Assembly: GCA_946122785.1 (NCBI GenBank)
Contig: CAMGYJ010000004.1
Coordinates: 56,986,679-57,050,678 of the forward strand
From: Linum tenue
Taxonomy: Eukaryota > Streptophyta > Magnoliopsida > Malpighiales > Linaceae
DNA length: 64,000 bases
Direction of reading: 5' to 3'
Positions 11,989 through 23,102 of the stretch are shown here, piece after piece. A program made the translations under genes and the position numbers. The notes under the pieces were generated by a model, which ran no database searches, was not told where the DNA came from, and was given only the letters and a program-made list of their open reading frames with translations. Within the stretch, counting starts at the first letter, position 1; each line of letters begins with the position of its first letter.

Positions 11989-12586
11989 GATGAATCGATT
12001 CTCTGGTTTTCCCCTTCGTTCTTCCCAGGTGGTTGTTCTGCATCTTGGTGGCCGATGGAGGATGGAACGCAGAATCTAGCCTTGCTGCTCGTGGGTTCAG
12101 TTCTTTGATCTGGGGATCTGGGTTCTTCTGCTTCCCTTGACCAAGTCTTGGAGTCTCGTCTTCCCCTGCCTCTTCAGCTCGGAGCATTTCGATCCTCATC
12201 TCTGTCCACCGCCATGTAATCTCTCACCCGTGATTCACTGTGTTGAGCGTCTCTGAGCGACTCCCAGGAGGCGGCTAATGACATTGTGTTCAATCGTCAT
12301 GGACTCGGTCGGATCGGACGAGCTGATTGCGCTTGGTGCTACTTCGTTTGTTTTGATTGCAAGAGAGCTTTCAGTGTTTACTGCTTCTAGTTCAAGTGTT
12401 TCAGATCCTTTGGTGGATGACTTCTTCTGAGTTTTGTGCTCCTCTTGTTGTATTTCTGAAGCTCAGATTGAGCATCTTTGTGCTTCTGTTTTTCTGTCTT
12501 TGTTCTATTTTTGGTTTGCTTTGTTGGCTCTCTTGTAATTGATCATTCAAAGTGCAATGCAAGTATTCCCTTTGTCAAAAAAAAAA
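11989..12586 (+). mobile_element. 5'-truncated non-LTR retroposon (L1-like 3' end) with poly(A)
   Basis: A roughly 600-base block ends in a run of A (about 12577-12586) and is flanked by a 10-bp direct duplication GACATGCAGT (11979-11988 and 12587-12596). Its 3' end, rich in TTTGTT and TTCT and closing with TTTGTC before the A run, looks like the 3' UTR of a plant L1 LINE. No reverse transcriptase is left, so it is either a severely truncated L1 or a processed transcript mobilised by one. No other gene is recognised in it. Confidence 0.7.
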
Positions 12587-12886
12587 GACATGCAGTATAA
12601 TCGGAGAGTCGGAGTATACTAGTCATTACCTAAACACAACTATTTTTTTTTTTGTGTGAAATATATACAGCTAGTTAAAATCTTGTGAAATTGCGCACAA
12701 GGTTGTACTTGTACCTGAACGTAGGAGATCACAGCTCTTAAACCCCCAAACCCAAAGCATCATCTTTCGATTTGCAGCGCCGAGAGGCGAAAGCTCCTTA
12801 AACCCTCGGAGCTCTACGTCTAAACTCCACAGTCCAGTTTCCCTTCCTCCATTCCCTCCCTTTCCTCCACACCGCTTGTTCGTTTG

Positions 12887-15800
12887 ATGTCCGCCGTCGC
12901 AGCAGCCAGAGCTAATCCTCTTCTCAAGTCTCTCCCACCTTTCCTAACATGGCCCCACCTCCGCTTCCGCACCATCTGCAGTGGCCGCCTCGGCTTTGCC
13001 CCCTCCGATCCCGACCACCCAGTCGCCGGAACCAAGCTCCTCGATTCTTTCAAGGAGGAATTCGAGATTGGCACCAGCCTGATAACTTTAGAAACCGGCA
13101 AAATCGCCAGATTTGCTAATGGCGCTGTCGTCTTAGGCACAGGAGAAACCAAAGTTCTTTCCACAGTCGCCGCCTCCAAAGGCGACGCCCTACGCGACTT
13201 CCTGCCCCTCACTGTAACGTTCTCTGTCCTAATTCTATCTTCCATCAACTTGGTGTTCTGTTTGTTTTTCTGCTCGAGTTTGGCACTGGAGTAACCACTG
13301 AATTTCAATGTTGTAATGGGTGTGAATTCTAGGTTGATTATCAAGAGAAACAGTTTGCACAAAGTTTAATTCCCACCACCTTCATGAGAAGGGAAGGTGC
13401 TCCAAAAGAAAGGGAGCTTTTATGTGGTCGTCTAATTGATCGACCAATTCGTCCTCTATTCCCTCATGGGTTTTATCATGAGGTTCAGGTATTCATTGTT
13501 GCCATGAGACTTAATTGCTCATATATTTTTTTTGTGTTCTTCCTGTTGGTGTGGAAATTTTAGTGCTTCTTTTTGTTTGTGGACAGGTGATGGCAAGTGT
13601 TCTTTCATCTGATGGAAGACATGATCCGGATGTGATGGCAGCTAATGCGACATCTGCTGCACTCATGTTATCTGATATTCCTTGGGGAGGTCCCATTGGG
13701 ATGATACGAATTGGGAGGATCGATGGACACTTCATTGTTAATCCCACAATGGATGAGGTCATTCTCTAACTTGGTTACTGGTAGTGTGACTATACGATTT
13801 TGTGGGTTAATCTGATGTGCTAGATGCATTTGTTGGGTGTGATGCAGCTGAGCTTAAGTGATCTCAACTTAGTGTATGCATGTACAAAGGAGAAAACTTT
13901 AATGATTGACGTTCAAGCTCGTGAGATCACAGAGAAAGATCTTGAAGCTGGATTGAGAATGGCTCATCCAGAGGTAAATAGTTAGCATTCCTTATTTGTC
14001 TTTTCCATGGGTAGATGGAGAGTAATTGGATGTTGGAATCTGCTTTCCAGGCAGTGAAGTACCTTGAACCCCAAATCAGACTAGCGGCAAAAGCTGGAAA
14101 ACAGAAGAAGGAGTATCAATTATCTATGTTGTCACAAAAGACATTGGAAAAAGTTGGTACATTGGCAGAAGCCAATATTAAAGCCGTCTTTACTGATCCT
14201 TCTTACGGAAAGGTACATGAGTTGTCGTTTGAATAAGAACAGTTGTTTTCATGGATTCTTTCCTGCTCCCTTGCTCAAGCATTCGGGGTACTGATCTTTG
14301 TTGCACATCTGCATTGTTGGCCTATCTAGTTTGAACGTGGAGAAGCCTTAGAGAATATCATGCAAGATGTAAAACAACAGCTTGAATTGGAAGGTGATGA
14401 GGAAAGCATAAAAATTCTTCCAAAGGCAATAGACACAGTGAGAAAACAGGTCAGTTATCTGCTGGAAAAACTAGTTAAATATTTTGCTAGTTTTTGTTTT
14501 TCGACATGAAAAAATCAATGGTTATAAGATTTTATTTGTTCATATTTTCTTTTTATATGTATGTGTACTTAGCTGTTTTGAAGGAATTTTGGCTGCACCA
14601 ATGCGTTATATTTTTCAATACAACAACAATAGGTCTTCTAGGATAGGACTATTGCATTCGCAGCTCAGTTGGCTGTTGTTCGAGCAGTTGATGCAAAAGT
14701 GTGCAAATTGATGTCTGTTTGATATTTTACGTATTTCCTGTCACTAAATCAACTAAGGTGATAAAAGTTGAATCATTTCATTATGTCAGGTAGTGCGTAA
14801 GAGGATTATTACAGAAGGATACAGACTCGACGGGAGACATCTTGATGAAGTGAGGCCTATTTATTGTGAGGCTGGGCACTTGCCCATTTTGCATGGATCA
14901 GCACTTTTTAATCGTGGGGACACTCAGGTGAGTATATGTTCTCCTATATCTTTGTTTACCAATAGTAGGTGGTCATCCACACAAAAAGAGAGAACAATCG
15001 ATGCTCTGTTGGTACAAATGTGCTGTATTCCCTGTTTTTCATCTGAACTATGTTGCTTTGTATGTATTTCATAGGTTCTTTGCACTGTAACACTTGGAGC
15101 ACCTCAAGATGCTCAACGCCTAGATGCCATTGTTGGACCCTCAACAAAACGTTTCATGCTGCACTACAGTTTTCCTCCATTTTGCATAAATGAAGTTGGT
15201 AAAAGGACCGGGCTTAACAGACGCGAGGTTGGCCATGGTAGTTACTTGGTGCTTTTGTATGCTTGAGCCATCCGTTTGAATTGCTGAACCAAATTAATAC
15301 CAAGTACTACATCTTAAAAGCAAGGTGTCTGAAGTGGTTACTGCTTGGTTGTCTTCATCTCTACAGGAACCCTTGCAGAAAAGGCGCTGCTAGCAGTTTT
15401 ACCTCCAGAAGATGAGTTCAAATACACTGTTCGTATAAATTCAGAAGTCATGGCGTCTGATGGGTCAACGTCTATGGCAACTGTTTGTGGAGGTACATTT
15501 GACCATTTTACAGATGTTATGTCATGTACAGTTGTTCTATTGACTATATCAGTAGATTAAATAACTTTGTCCTGTTGCTTAAGTACTTGATTAATTGGCT
15601 TTTCAGCTTGTGTGATTCTTTTTGTGCATCCTTGGATGTGCCCTTAGTTTGGAACTTTGACATGAAAACTGAAATGTTTCTTTTGTTTTGAGTAGGCAGT
15701 ATGGCTTTGATGGATGCTGGTATTCCTCTACGAGAGCATGTAGCAGGTGTTTCTGTGGGTCTTGTTAGTGAAGTTGACTCGACTGGGGAAATTACAGACT

Positions 15801-17823
15801 ACCGTATATTGACTGATATTTTGGTAAGATACTCAACGTGATTTGTTTCTATCTGTGTTGTGCCTACTATTTGCACCAGTCACTTGTATGTGGATGCTAC
15901 TGTTAATGGTTGCAGCTTAAGATTGTTATTTTTTCCATCTCAAAGTGTTGTCAAATGGTTTCTTAAATTATTGAGATATTGAGGGCAGTTCCATTTTTTG
16001 TCTTTGCATCTATGCTCTTCATTGGATTTTCCTAGGGCCTGGAAGATCATTTAGGGGATATGGACTTCAAAATTGCTGGAACACGGAGTGGCATCACTGC
16101 AATTCAGTTGGACATTAAGCCAGCTGGAATCCCTTTGGATATTGTTTGCGAGAGTTTGGAAGCTGCACGCAAAGGTCGCCTTCAGATTCTCGAGCACATG
16201 GAAAGAGAAATTAGTACTCCACGTTCTAAGGATGACAGGAATGCCCCTCGACTAGGTTGAGTTTTGTGCACCAAGTCTGATGTAGTCACACTTTTGTGTC
16301 CCTGCACTGGCATGTTTGCATGCTAACTTGAATTTTGGTTTGTTTCATAGCTAGCTTAAGGTATAGCAATGATGCTCTTCGTCGCTTGATCGGACCTCTT
16401 GGTGCAATTAGGAAAAAGATTGAAGAGGAAACAGGTATTTTTGCTTGAAATTGTACCAGGAACTCTGAGCTATCACATAAAAGGCCTACACTTTATCATG
16501 TCTTAATGTTGCATTTTTTTTGCTGAACTTAGGTGCACGTCTGTCAGTTAGTGATGAAACACTGACAATAGTTGCCAAGAATCAGAATGTGATGGACAAA
16601 GTGCTAGAAAAGGTACTTGTTTATTGAGTTGATACTTCTGTTCAGTACATGTTCATGTTGATACTTCGCCTAGGAGTACACTAGTTCTCGGCTAATGTCC
16701 ATTCAGGCTGCTGCATTTTGACTAGACATATCTTTCATGTTATAAGTCAAGGGCCTTGCCCTCTTTACTCTGCTTCTCAGGTTGATTCCATCATTGGCCG
16801 GGAGATCACAGTTGGTGGGATATACAAAGGCGTTGTAACTTCAATAAAAGAATATGGCGCCTTTGTGGAGTTCGGTGGTGGCCAGTATGGTTTGTTGCAT
16901 ATTTCTGAATTGTCACATGAGCCGGTATGTAATGGGCTAATGGCAATCCTTATCTGTCACCTTTTGCCCAGTTCATTGGTTCCACTAGTTTCTCTTTCTT
17001 TTCCTCCCAGTTTGATGCTAAATCCGTTGTTTGTGTCATCTAGGTGACACGAATTTCAGATTTATTATCCATCGGCCAGCAGATTTCTGTGATGTGCATA
17101 GAGCAGGATGTTCGTGGCAACATAAAATTATCCCTTAAACGAATGTCACCTCGATCAGCATCACTAGAAGTCGATGCCATTACACCAGAGGTCAAAGTCA
17201 GTGATTTTATTGTTAGCAAGGAGACATCAGCAAATGCTCAGTCTTTGTCCAGCAGTGACTCCACTCAGCTAGATGCAAAATCGGTTGCGGATTTGTTGTC
17301 ACAGGCTGTCAGCACATTGAAAGATTCTTCTACTTCGCCAGATTTTCGGATCCGTAGTGTTGCAGAGTGTGACGAAGAGGAAGAAAGATTCAAGAGCACC
17401 TCTAATAAGTTGTGGCCATCCAAATTGAAGCAAAGTCAGGATACCTGTTCATCATCATCTACTTTTAATGTCGTTCCAGATGTTAAGGATGAAACAAAAG
17501 CCAAGGGTCCCATAAGTGCGAAAAATCTGAAACTTGGAACGACCGTTACTGCAAAAGTTCATCAAGTACGTGCGCTCGGTCTGGTCCTTGATTTAGGTGG
17601 TGGAGTTCGTGGAATGTATCGCTTTAAGGTAAAGTAATATGACATTTAATTATCTGATAGTTTCTTCGGCTTTCAGTATGAAGTTGTGTTCACCATGTTT
17701 GTTGTGATTGTAAAGCAGGATCACGGGAAGACGGACTATGCAGTTGGTGATGAATTGCGAGTTACGTGTACCAGCTTTTCTAGTAAAGGGATCCCAGTGA
17801 TGTCTTTGGAGAATGATGATTAG
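12887..17823 (+). CDS. PNP2: Polyribonucleotide nucleotidyltransferase, mitochondrial type
   Basis: Sixteen exons give a 944-residue protein: 12887-13213, 13333-13488, 13587-13757, 13848-13973, 14051-14212, 14330-14449, 14790-14927, 15075-15237, 15367-15492, 15696-15823, 16036-16255, 16351-16434, 16533-16612, 16781-16924, 17044-17628, 17719-17823. All phases close. The enzyme degrades RNA 3'-5' by phosphorolysis and can add tails. Domain order is complete: N-terminal extension rich in A, L, R and S (about residues 1-45, likely organelle transit peptide), first RNase PH domain (about 50-190), helical linker, second RNase PH domain (about 360-550, with LFNRGDTQV), KH domain (about 613-665, [19 protein letters not shown]), S1 domain (about 670-735, [20 protein letters not shown]) and a second S1-like domain at the C-terminus (about 877-940). 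That last domain and the length (Arabidopsis PNP2 is about 990) favour the mitochondrial paralogue over the chloroplast one. The start ATG at 12887 is preferred over an upstream TTG. Confidence 0.93.
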
Positions 17824-18915
17824 TTACCCGTCAATTCTCAGTCCCAGTAAAGCTTTAGATCGCAGAAGACAGAGTGCATTACTTACTACCTGATTGAATA
17901 ACAGATTTTTTTTAGGGTTTTAGACCCGAACCACTTCTCCCTGACCTACTAAGTTTTGGTTGCTAGGCTCATCAGTGTACCCTTTGGTAATTTGATGTTA
18001 GAATCAACATTGCGGGTTAGTCACTGCACGCGATTCGTCTCATCTATTTCACCTGCACTGTTTTGCATAATCACAAGTTCCCCATGTTGAGTTCATCTTC
18101 CTCTTCCTGATGGTGGTCTGATGAATCATTAGGGAATTGAAGAGGATAGGAAAGAGGCAGTCTGATGATGCTCATATATGTAACACCGCCACCAGTCATG
18201 ATACGGTTTAGACTGTCACCAAACCGACGAATTGAAGTTCAAAATGACATCATAAAATTTTATTGTATATTTGGCTCTTTATGTGGGCAACTAATTGATC
18301 TACCACGTGCTAGCATTACAAGACACGTTTAGAGCACTATACGAATAATATAGGCGTGCTAGCATTACAAGACACGGTTAGAGCACTGGACGAATAATAT
18401 AGGAGTTGTGCTTGATCTAAATTTCTTGATCATGATGTCTTTAAATAACATAATCTATAAAGTAGATTTCTGTAAAAAAAAATGATCTATATAATAATTA
18501 TTTGTTTGTGTTAGTGATCGAAAATGTTATTTGTAGTTATTACGATAAATAACATAGTTGATGAAAGGAAAAAAAACATGTGGATGTCAAATCACACCAC
18601 TATAGTATATACTTATAATTTTCTTCTTACTCTTTTTTGTTAATTTTCTCAATTAATAATTTCATTCCCCATTCAATTTTCTCCCTTTTCACTCTCTTTT
18701 ATTTTCTTCCTTTTCATTGAAAACGAATATGAGCACGATACCAACACTAGTAGGCACTGCACATTTCGAACCATGCCCCGGCTCTAATCGGATCTAGCAA
18801 ATTTGAAAAATGGGCTAGTAATTCACGACACGAGAATAAACAGACCCAAAGCGTGCCTGTCTTGTGTCGGCCTAGCGCCTAGGTAAAATAGCGGTACACT
18901 GATTGCTTGGCCAAA
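17824..18915. other. PNP 3' flank and intergenic DNA
   Basis: The 3' UTR of PNP is followed by AT-rich intergenic sequence. The only structure seen is a 49-bp tandem duplication at 18306-18403. Confidence 0.5.
18306..18403. repeat. 49-bp tandem duplication
   Basis: Two near-identical copies begin CGTGCTAGCATTACAAGACA at 18306 and 18355. They differ at a few positions (for example ACGTTTAG versus ACGGTTAG). Confidence 0.8.
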
Positions 18916-20117
18916 GGGTAAAATATCTCGAGTACCATTAAAGTATGATAATTGTGAGAGCTATACCATTTAAGTAAGAATAGAGCATCGCATGCCACTG
19001 AACTATATTATATGTGCACTTGGTACCACTTAAGTTTACTGTTAAGTGCATTTCGTTAAAATTGACATAATATTCTTTGAATATTCCATTTTCTAAATTT
19101 CAGAATTGGTTCTTCTACTTTTCTTATTCTAAAAAAAATACTTTGGACTTAAGAAAAATATTATTTTTTATTGTTTAGTTGGAATTCTCTTTTGCAGAAT
19201 CTCATCAAATCAATTTTTGAATAGAAAATTTATAACGAATTATCATTATAAATATTTTTAATTATCATTATGTGTTCTAATAATTAAATTATTTTCTAAA
19301 GCAAATATATTCTATGAATTTTGTCTCGATATAAATAATATGAGGATGTTATATTTAGTTCTCTTACATCATGCTATAAATAATCTGAGTATGTTATATT
19401 TATTTTTCTTACATCATGCTGATGCTTCTAATTTTCTATGTTAAATCCCCACGTAATACTCTAATATTATATTGTAGATGTTTTATATTAGTTAAAGTCA
19501 CGAATTCTAATTCACTTCTTATAGTCATATTTTTTTCTAGATTTGTTACGGAATGTTGTAGCTTTTATAGTTGACTAATTATTTAGTTACTTTCCGTCTC
19601 TTTTCATTCTAAACCTTTTTCAATGAATGAAATATGTTTAATTTTTTCTGATTGTGTTCAATTTATCCTTATTTGGTCTTGATGTATTGATATTCGATTA
19701 GGTTATATTTTTAACTATTTTAGTGGTGCTTTTAATTGAATTAAGGATTTAAATAGAATTTCTAATATTTATTTTAAATATTTATTATTATCTTTTGGTA
19801 TATTTATTATTCCTTCTTGATATTCATTTATTATTTTTACTAATTTATCTATTTTATTGAAAAAAATTATTAGTCATTCTAATAATACAATGTTTAGAAG
19901 GTTTTCTAATTCTTATATTAGATAATACTTGTTGAAATATAGATTTGGATGTTTTAAAAAGTTTTGAGTACCAAAAGGTAATTAAAAGTTTTGTTTGGAT
20001 GGAAAACTAGCCGAATACACATTTCAATGACTTTAATTGTACCCGATGCCCTATTCAAACTTAAGTAGTATGCTTACACCAATTGTTAAACTTAATTGGT
20101 ATCCGAGTCATTTTACC
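18916..20117. mobile_element. AT-rich MULE-like element with long inverted termini
   Basis: The first 90 or so bases from 18916 (GGGTAAAATATCTCG...) are inverted at the right end, which stops at about 20117 (...GAGTCATTTTACC); shared blocks include GTACCATTAAAGT/ATACCAATTAAGT and GAATAG(A/G)GCATCG. The flanking 9-mers TTGGCCAAA and ATGGTCAAA match at 7 of 9, compatible with an old 9-bp duplication. The interior is AT-rich and non-coding. Confidence 0.6.
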
Positions 20118-20155
20118 GATGGTCAAATATAGTGAGCTATACAATTAGAGTTTGT

Positions 20156-20612
20156 CAAAACAAATAAATACGACAAAGTAAAACAAGCTAGTTGCTACTT
20201 CACATAGTAGATTTTTATCTTTTTTTTCAAGTAATGACAAGATAGAAAGATAAACAATAAATCTACCCACTAACCCTCCCAAAGCAACATCTCAGTGAAA
20301 CCACCCTACAAAGTCGAAAGAAACTAACTCAAGAGGAGACAATAACAGAGCTTTACACGTCACGCTATGGGTAGCCCCATTTGCGGTTTGACGAACCGCC
20401 CAAAACAAATAAATACGACAAAGTAAAACAAGCTAGTTGCTACTTCACATAGTAGATTTTATCCTTTTTCAAGTAATGACAAGATAGAAACAACATCTCA
20501 GTGAAACCAACGTACAAAGTCGAAAGAAACTAACTCAAGAGGAGACAATAACATAGCTTTACACGTCACGCTATGGGTAGCCCCATTTGCGGTTTGACGA
20601 ACCGCCCAAAAC
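20156..20612. repeat. Tandem duplication of about 245 bp, second copy with a deletion
   Basis: The sequence from CAAAACAAATAAATACGACA at 20156 is repeated from 20401. Both copies run through AACATCTCAGTGAAACCA to a CGGTTTGACGAACCGCCC block. The second copy lacks about 35 bases in the middle. Confidence 0.85.
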
Positions 20613-20960
20613 TCTAAACAGAAAGACATAGAGACAAAAACATGAAGACAATCTCTTAGCACATGCCATCCTATAGAACCCATCGTAAACTCCTTAGCGA
20701 AGCTGCTGAAAACCACTTCAGAATCACTTTCTACGAATACCCGAGCCAGGGACTTGGAGACGATTAGCAAAATGGCATCTCTAGATGCAACCAGTTCTGC
20801 CAGATAGGGATCAACGACTCCAAAGTGTTGGCCTCAATTGCCAACACAATATGTTCGTCTGTCCCCATGAACAACTGGACAGACAAACAACCAGAGTCAC
20901 AAGCAGCTGCATCAAAGTTTATTTTCAAGAAATCGTCAGGAAGAGGTTCCCAAAGGATGA
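20498..20960 (-). pseudogene. RNase-H-like (RVT_3) fragment of a plant LINE
   Basis: On the minus strand, from about 20960 downward, decayed frames give DDFLKINFDAAA, then YLAELVASRDAILLIVSKSL, RVFVESDSEVVF and VRQTANGATHSVTCKAM. This is the order of the RNase-H-like RVT_3 domain found at the end of plant L1 polyproteins and in many derived open frames (first acidic strand LKINFDAA, VESDS, then the RQxANxxAH motif). Frame changes separate the pieces, so it is a relic. Part of its end lies in the tandem duplication. Confidence 0.65.
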
Positions 20961-20999
20961 GGAGGAGCGACGACGGCGAGGATGAGGACTATTGCTATT

Positions 21000-22775
21000 C
21001 GCGACCTCAAAGTAGCCTGTTTTTTCGATTTGTGGTTAACCACTAACCGTGTGGTTTCGGTGCAGTTAGCGGTTCATCGCAAAACCGCCACCGAATTCCC
21101 ACCCCTAATTCTTTGTAAACAGGCTATTATAGCTACAAGTTTGGGTACCTCTAATTACCCACAACTGTTGTTTGAATCGATCTGAACCCTCAAAATGTAA
21201 CTATTGTTTGAAACCCTTTTATTGCGACCCTACTAAGTATGAGATAATCACTTAGCAGAGGAATCTTAGCATATGCATTGAGAGAAATGTTCAAAATTTA
21301 ACAATAGTTTCATGTTGCAAATTACAACATGTATATGATGTATTCAAGACTTGAAGTTCTAGTCGATTAATGATTATTGTTGCAAATTATGTATGAATGC
21401 ATTAAAGTTGTACTTGACACAATGTTTATATGTGATGTTTTAGGATAACATTTACTGACTAAGATATTGTATATAGTAAATCTTAGTATAGCCTTATAGG
21501 GCAATGCCCAATTGGATATAGTAGAATTGAGAACATTTCATGAGTTATCCTATCTAAATAACATCACTCGAACTATGTAAAATGCACACGGTTTAACATT
21601 ACAGATCATATACTTAAATTTTTTACCAATGTCATTATCACAATCTTTATCGACGATGAGTTAAGAGTTTAACATTTAGTAACTAAGATATTGTCTATAG
21701 TGAACTTTGTTATAACCTTATAGGGTAGGACTAATTGATTATAATATATTTCATAACATATCATCAGTCATCTTATTATCATGAACTAATCGCCTATGTT
21801 ATAGTACACATAATCTAGCACCCATGATATGAACTAATTTAATGATAAACACCACACTTTATATAGCTATGTGAACTAATTTGACTATTTTTATGGTACT
21901 AAGTTATATAATTTGAAGTTTAAAAAATATGTATATCTAGGATTGTTTATGACTTTAATAACTAAATAAACAATTAATTTCAACAAACATTTGTTTTGGA
22001 AAAGTTCACTTAATTTGTCTACTTGTTTTCTAATACTTATACATTTGTTGCAACTCCTGCACTACATGATTGTTATTTTACAACAGTGAAGTAAAAGTTT
22101 GGCCCATTTAAGTTATGCTCGAGTTGCATTTTGGTTTCAGAAATGAGGGCTAAGTTTGGTTTGTTAAGTCTTACTATTGTGCTTTAAAACTTTTATAACT
22201 ACATCTATAAAAAAATATTATAAGTACTGAGAAATAAATTTTCTAAAAATTGTATTTTTTTTTAAATTATTGTAAGTTGTAATGAGTGAAGAGTAAGTAA
22301 CACAATGCACCGACCTGCAACCCGCAACCCAATATGCTCGTAACCCTCCCGTCCCATAATTCAATTGATCCGCAATCCGATTGTCCCTCAACCCGATCAA
22401 TCTGTAACTCGACTAACCCACAATCTAAAAATCTCGAAACCAACTGATCCAAAACCTGATATACCCGATTTAACCCAACCGAAACCCGTCTGATTGACAC
22501 CACTACTTGCTAGGGGTATGTATGACGAAAGGGGGGGGGGGGGGTTAATGGAGAGATTAATTTAGAGTTATTAATTGGAAATAGTAAGCAAAGCTCAATT
22601 AGTGAGTTAGGTATTATATCATTCAGTCGAAATCTGGATTAGGTAGGCCAAAAGTGGAGTTGTTTGGACTTTAGATCCGCTGTCTTATATGGTTGTTTGT
22701 CTCTAATTAGATAACCAGTCTTAATCATAAGGGATTAAACCCTAAAAGTATATGTCTCTCTCTTTCCCTTTCCGC
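21000..22775. other. Intergenic, AT-rich, with degenerate repeat ends
   Basis: No gene seen. CGGTTTTGCGAT/GGTTAACC motifs near 21040-21090 and AACCCG-rich sequence at 22300-22500 look like ends of degenerate hAT-type MITEs, but I could not pair them. A run of 14 or so G lies at about 22530-22543. Confidence 0.45.
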
Positions 22776-22970
22776 CAAAGGTTACATAGCTTGGTGGTAA
22801 GAAAAACGGACTTGTGACCGAGAGATTTCAGGTTCGATCCTCACCGCCTGTATTGTGTTTCCGGAGGCACCTCGCATTTATCCGAACTGCTGACGGAGGT
22901 CCCGGGGTTTGGCCTTAACTCCGTGAGAATAGCACAACTAGAAATCTAAATGAGAAATTAAAATATCTAA
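22776..22970 (+). mobile_element. tRNA-derived SINE
   Basis: Polymerase III internal promoter boxes are present with the right order and spacing: an A-box-like TAGCTTGGTGGTAA at 22787-22800 and a B box GGTTCGATCC at 22831-22840. The downstream part does not fold as a tRNA and continues as a non-tRNA body (CCGGAGGCACCTCG..., GTCCCGGGGTTTGG). This is the architecture of plant tRNA-derived SINEs rather than a tRNA gene. The exact 3' end was not determined. Confidence 0.7.
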
Positions 22971-23102
22971 ATTCAAGGGATATGATAATAATTTATAAAG
23001 AAAATGTAATGTATTGCCTCGACCTTAGAAATCTATAAATGTGCTTGAGACACGCAGGTGAAACCGAGTTACACTTACTTTACTTGTGCTGACTCCTCCT
23101 CA

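Noticed and set aside
22530..22543. Run of G residues as a possible quadruplex or regulatory element
   Set aside because: A single homopolymer is more likely a sequencing or slippage feature; no spaced G tracts.
22787..22860. tRNA gene suggested by A and B boxes
   Set aside because: The sequence between and after the boxes does not give a cloverleaf with an acceptor stem, and the unit continues as a SINE body.
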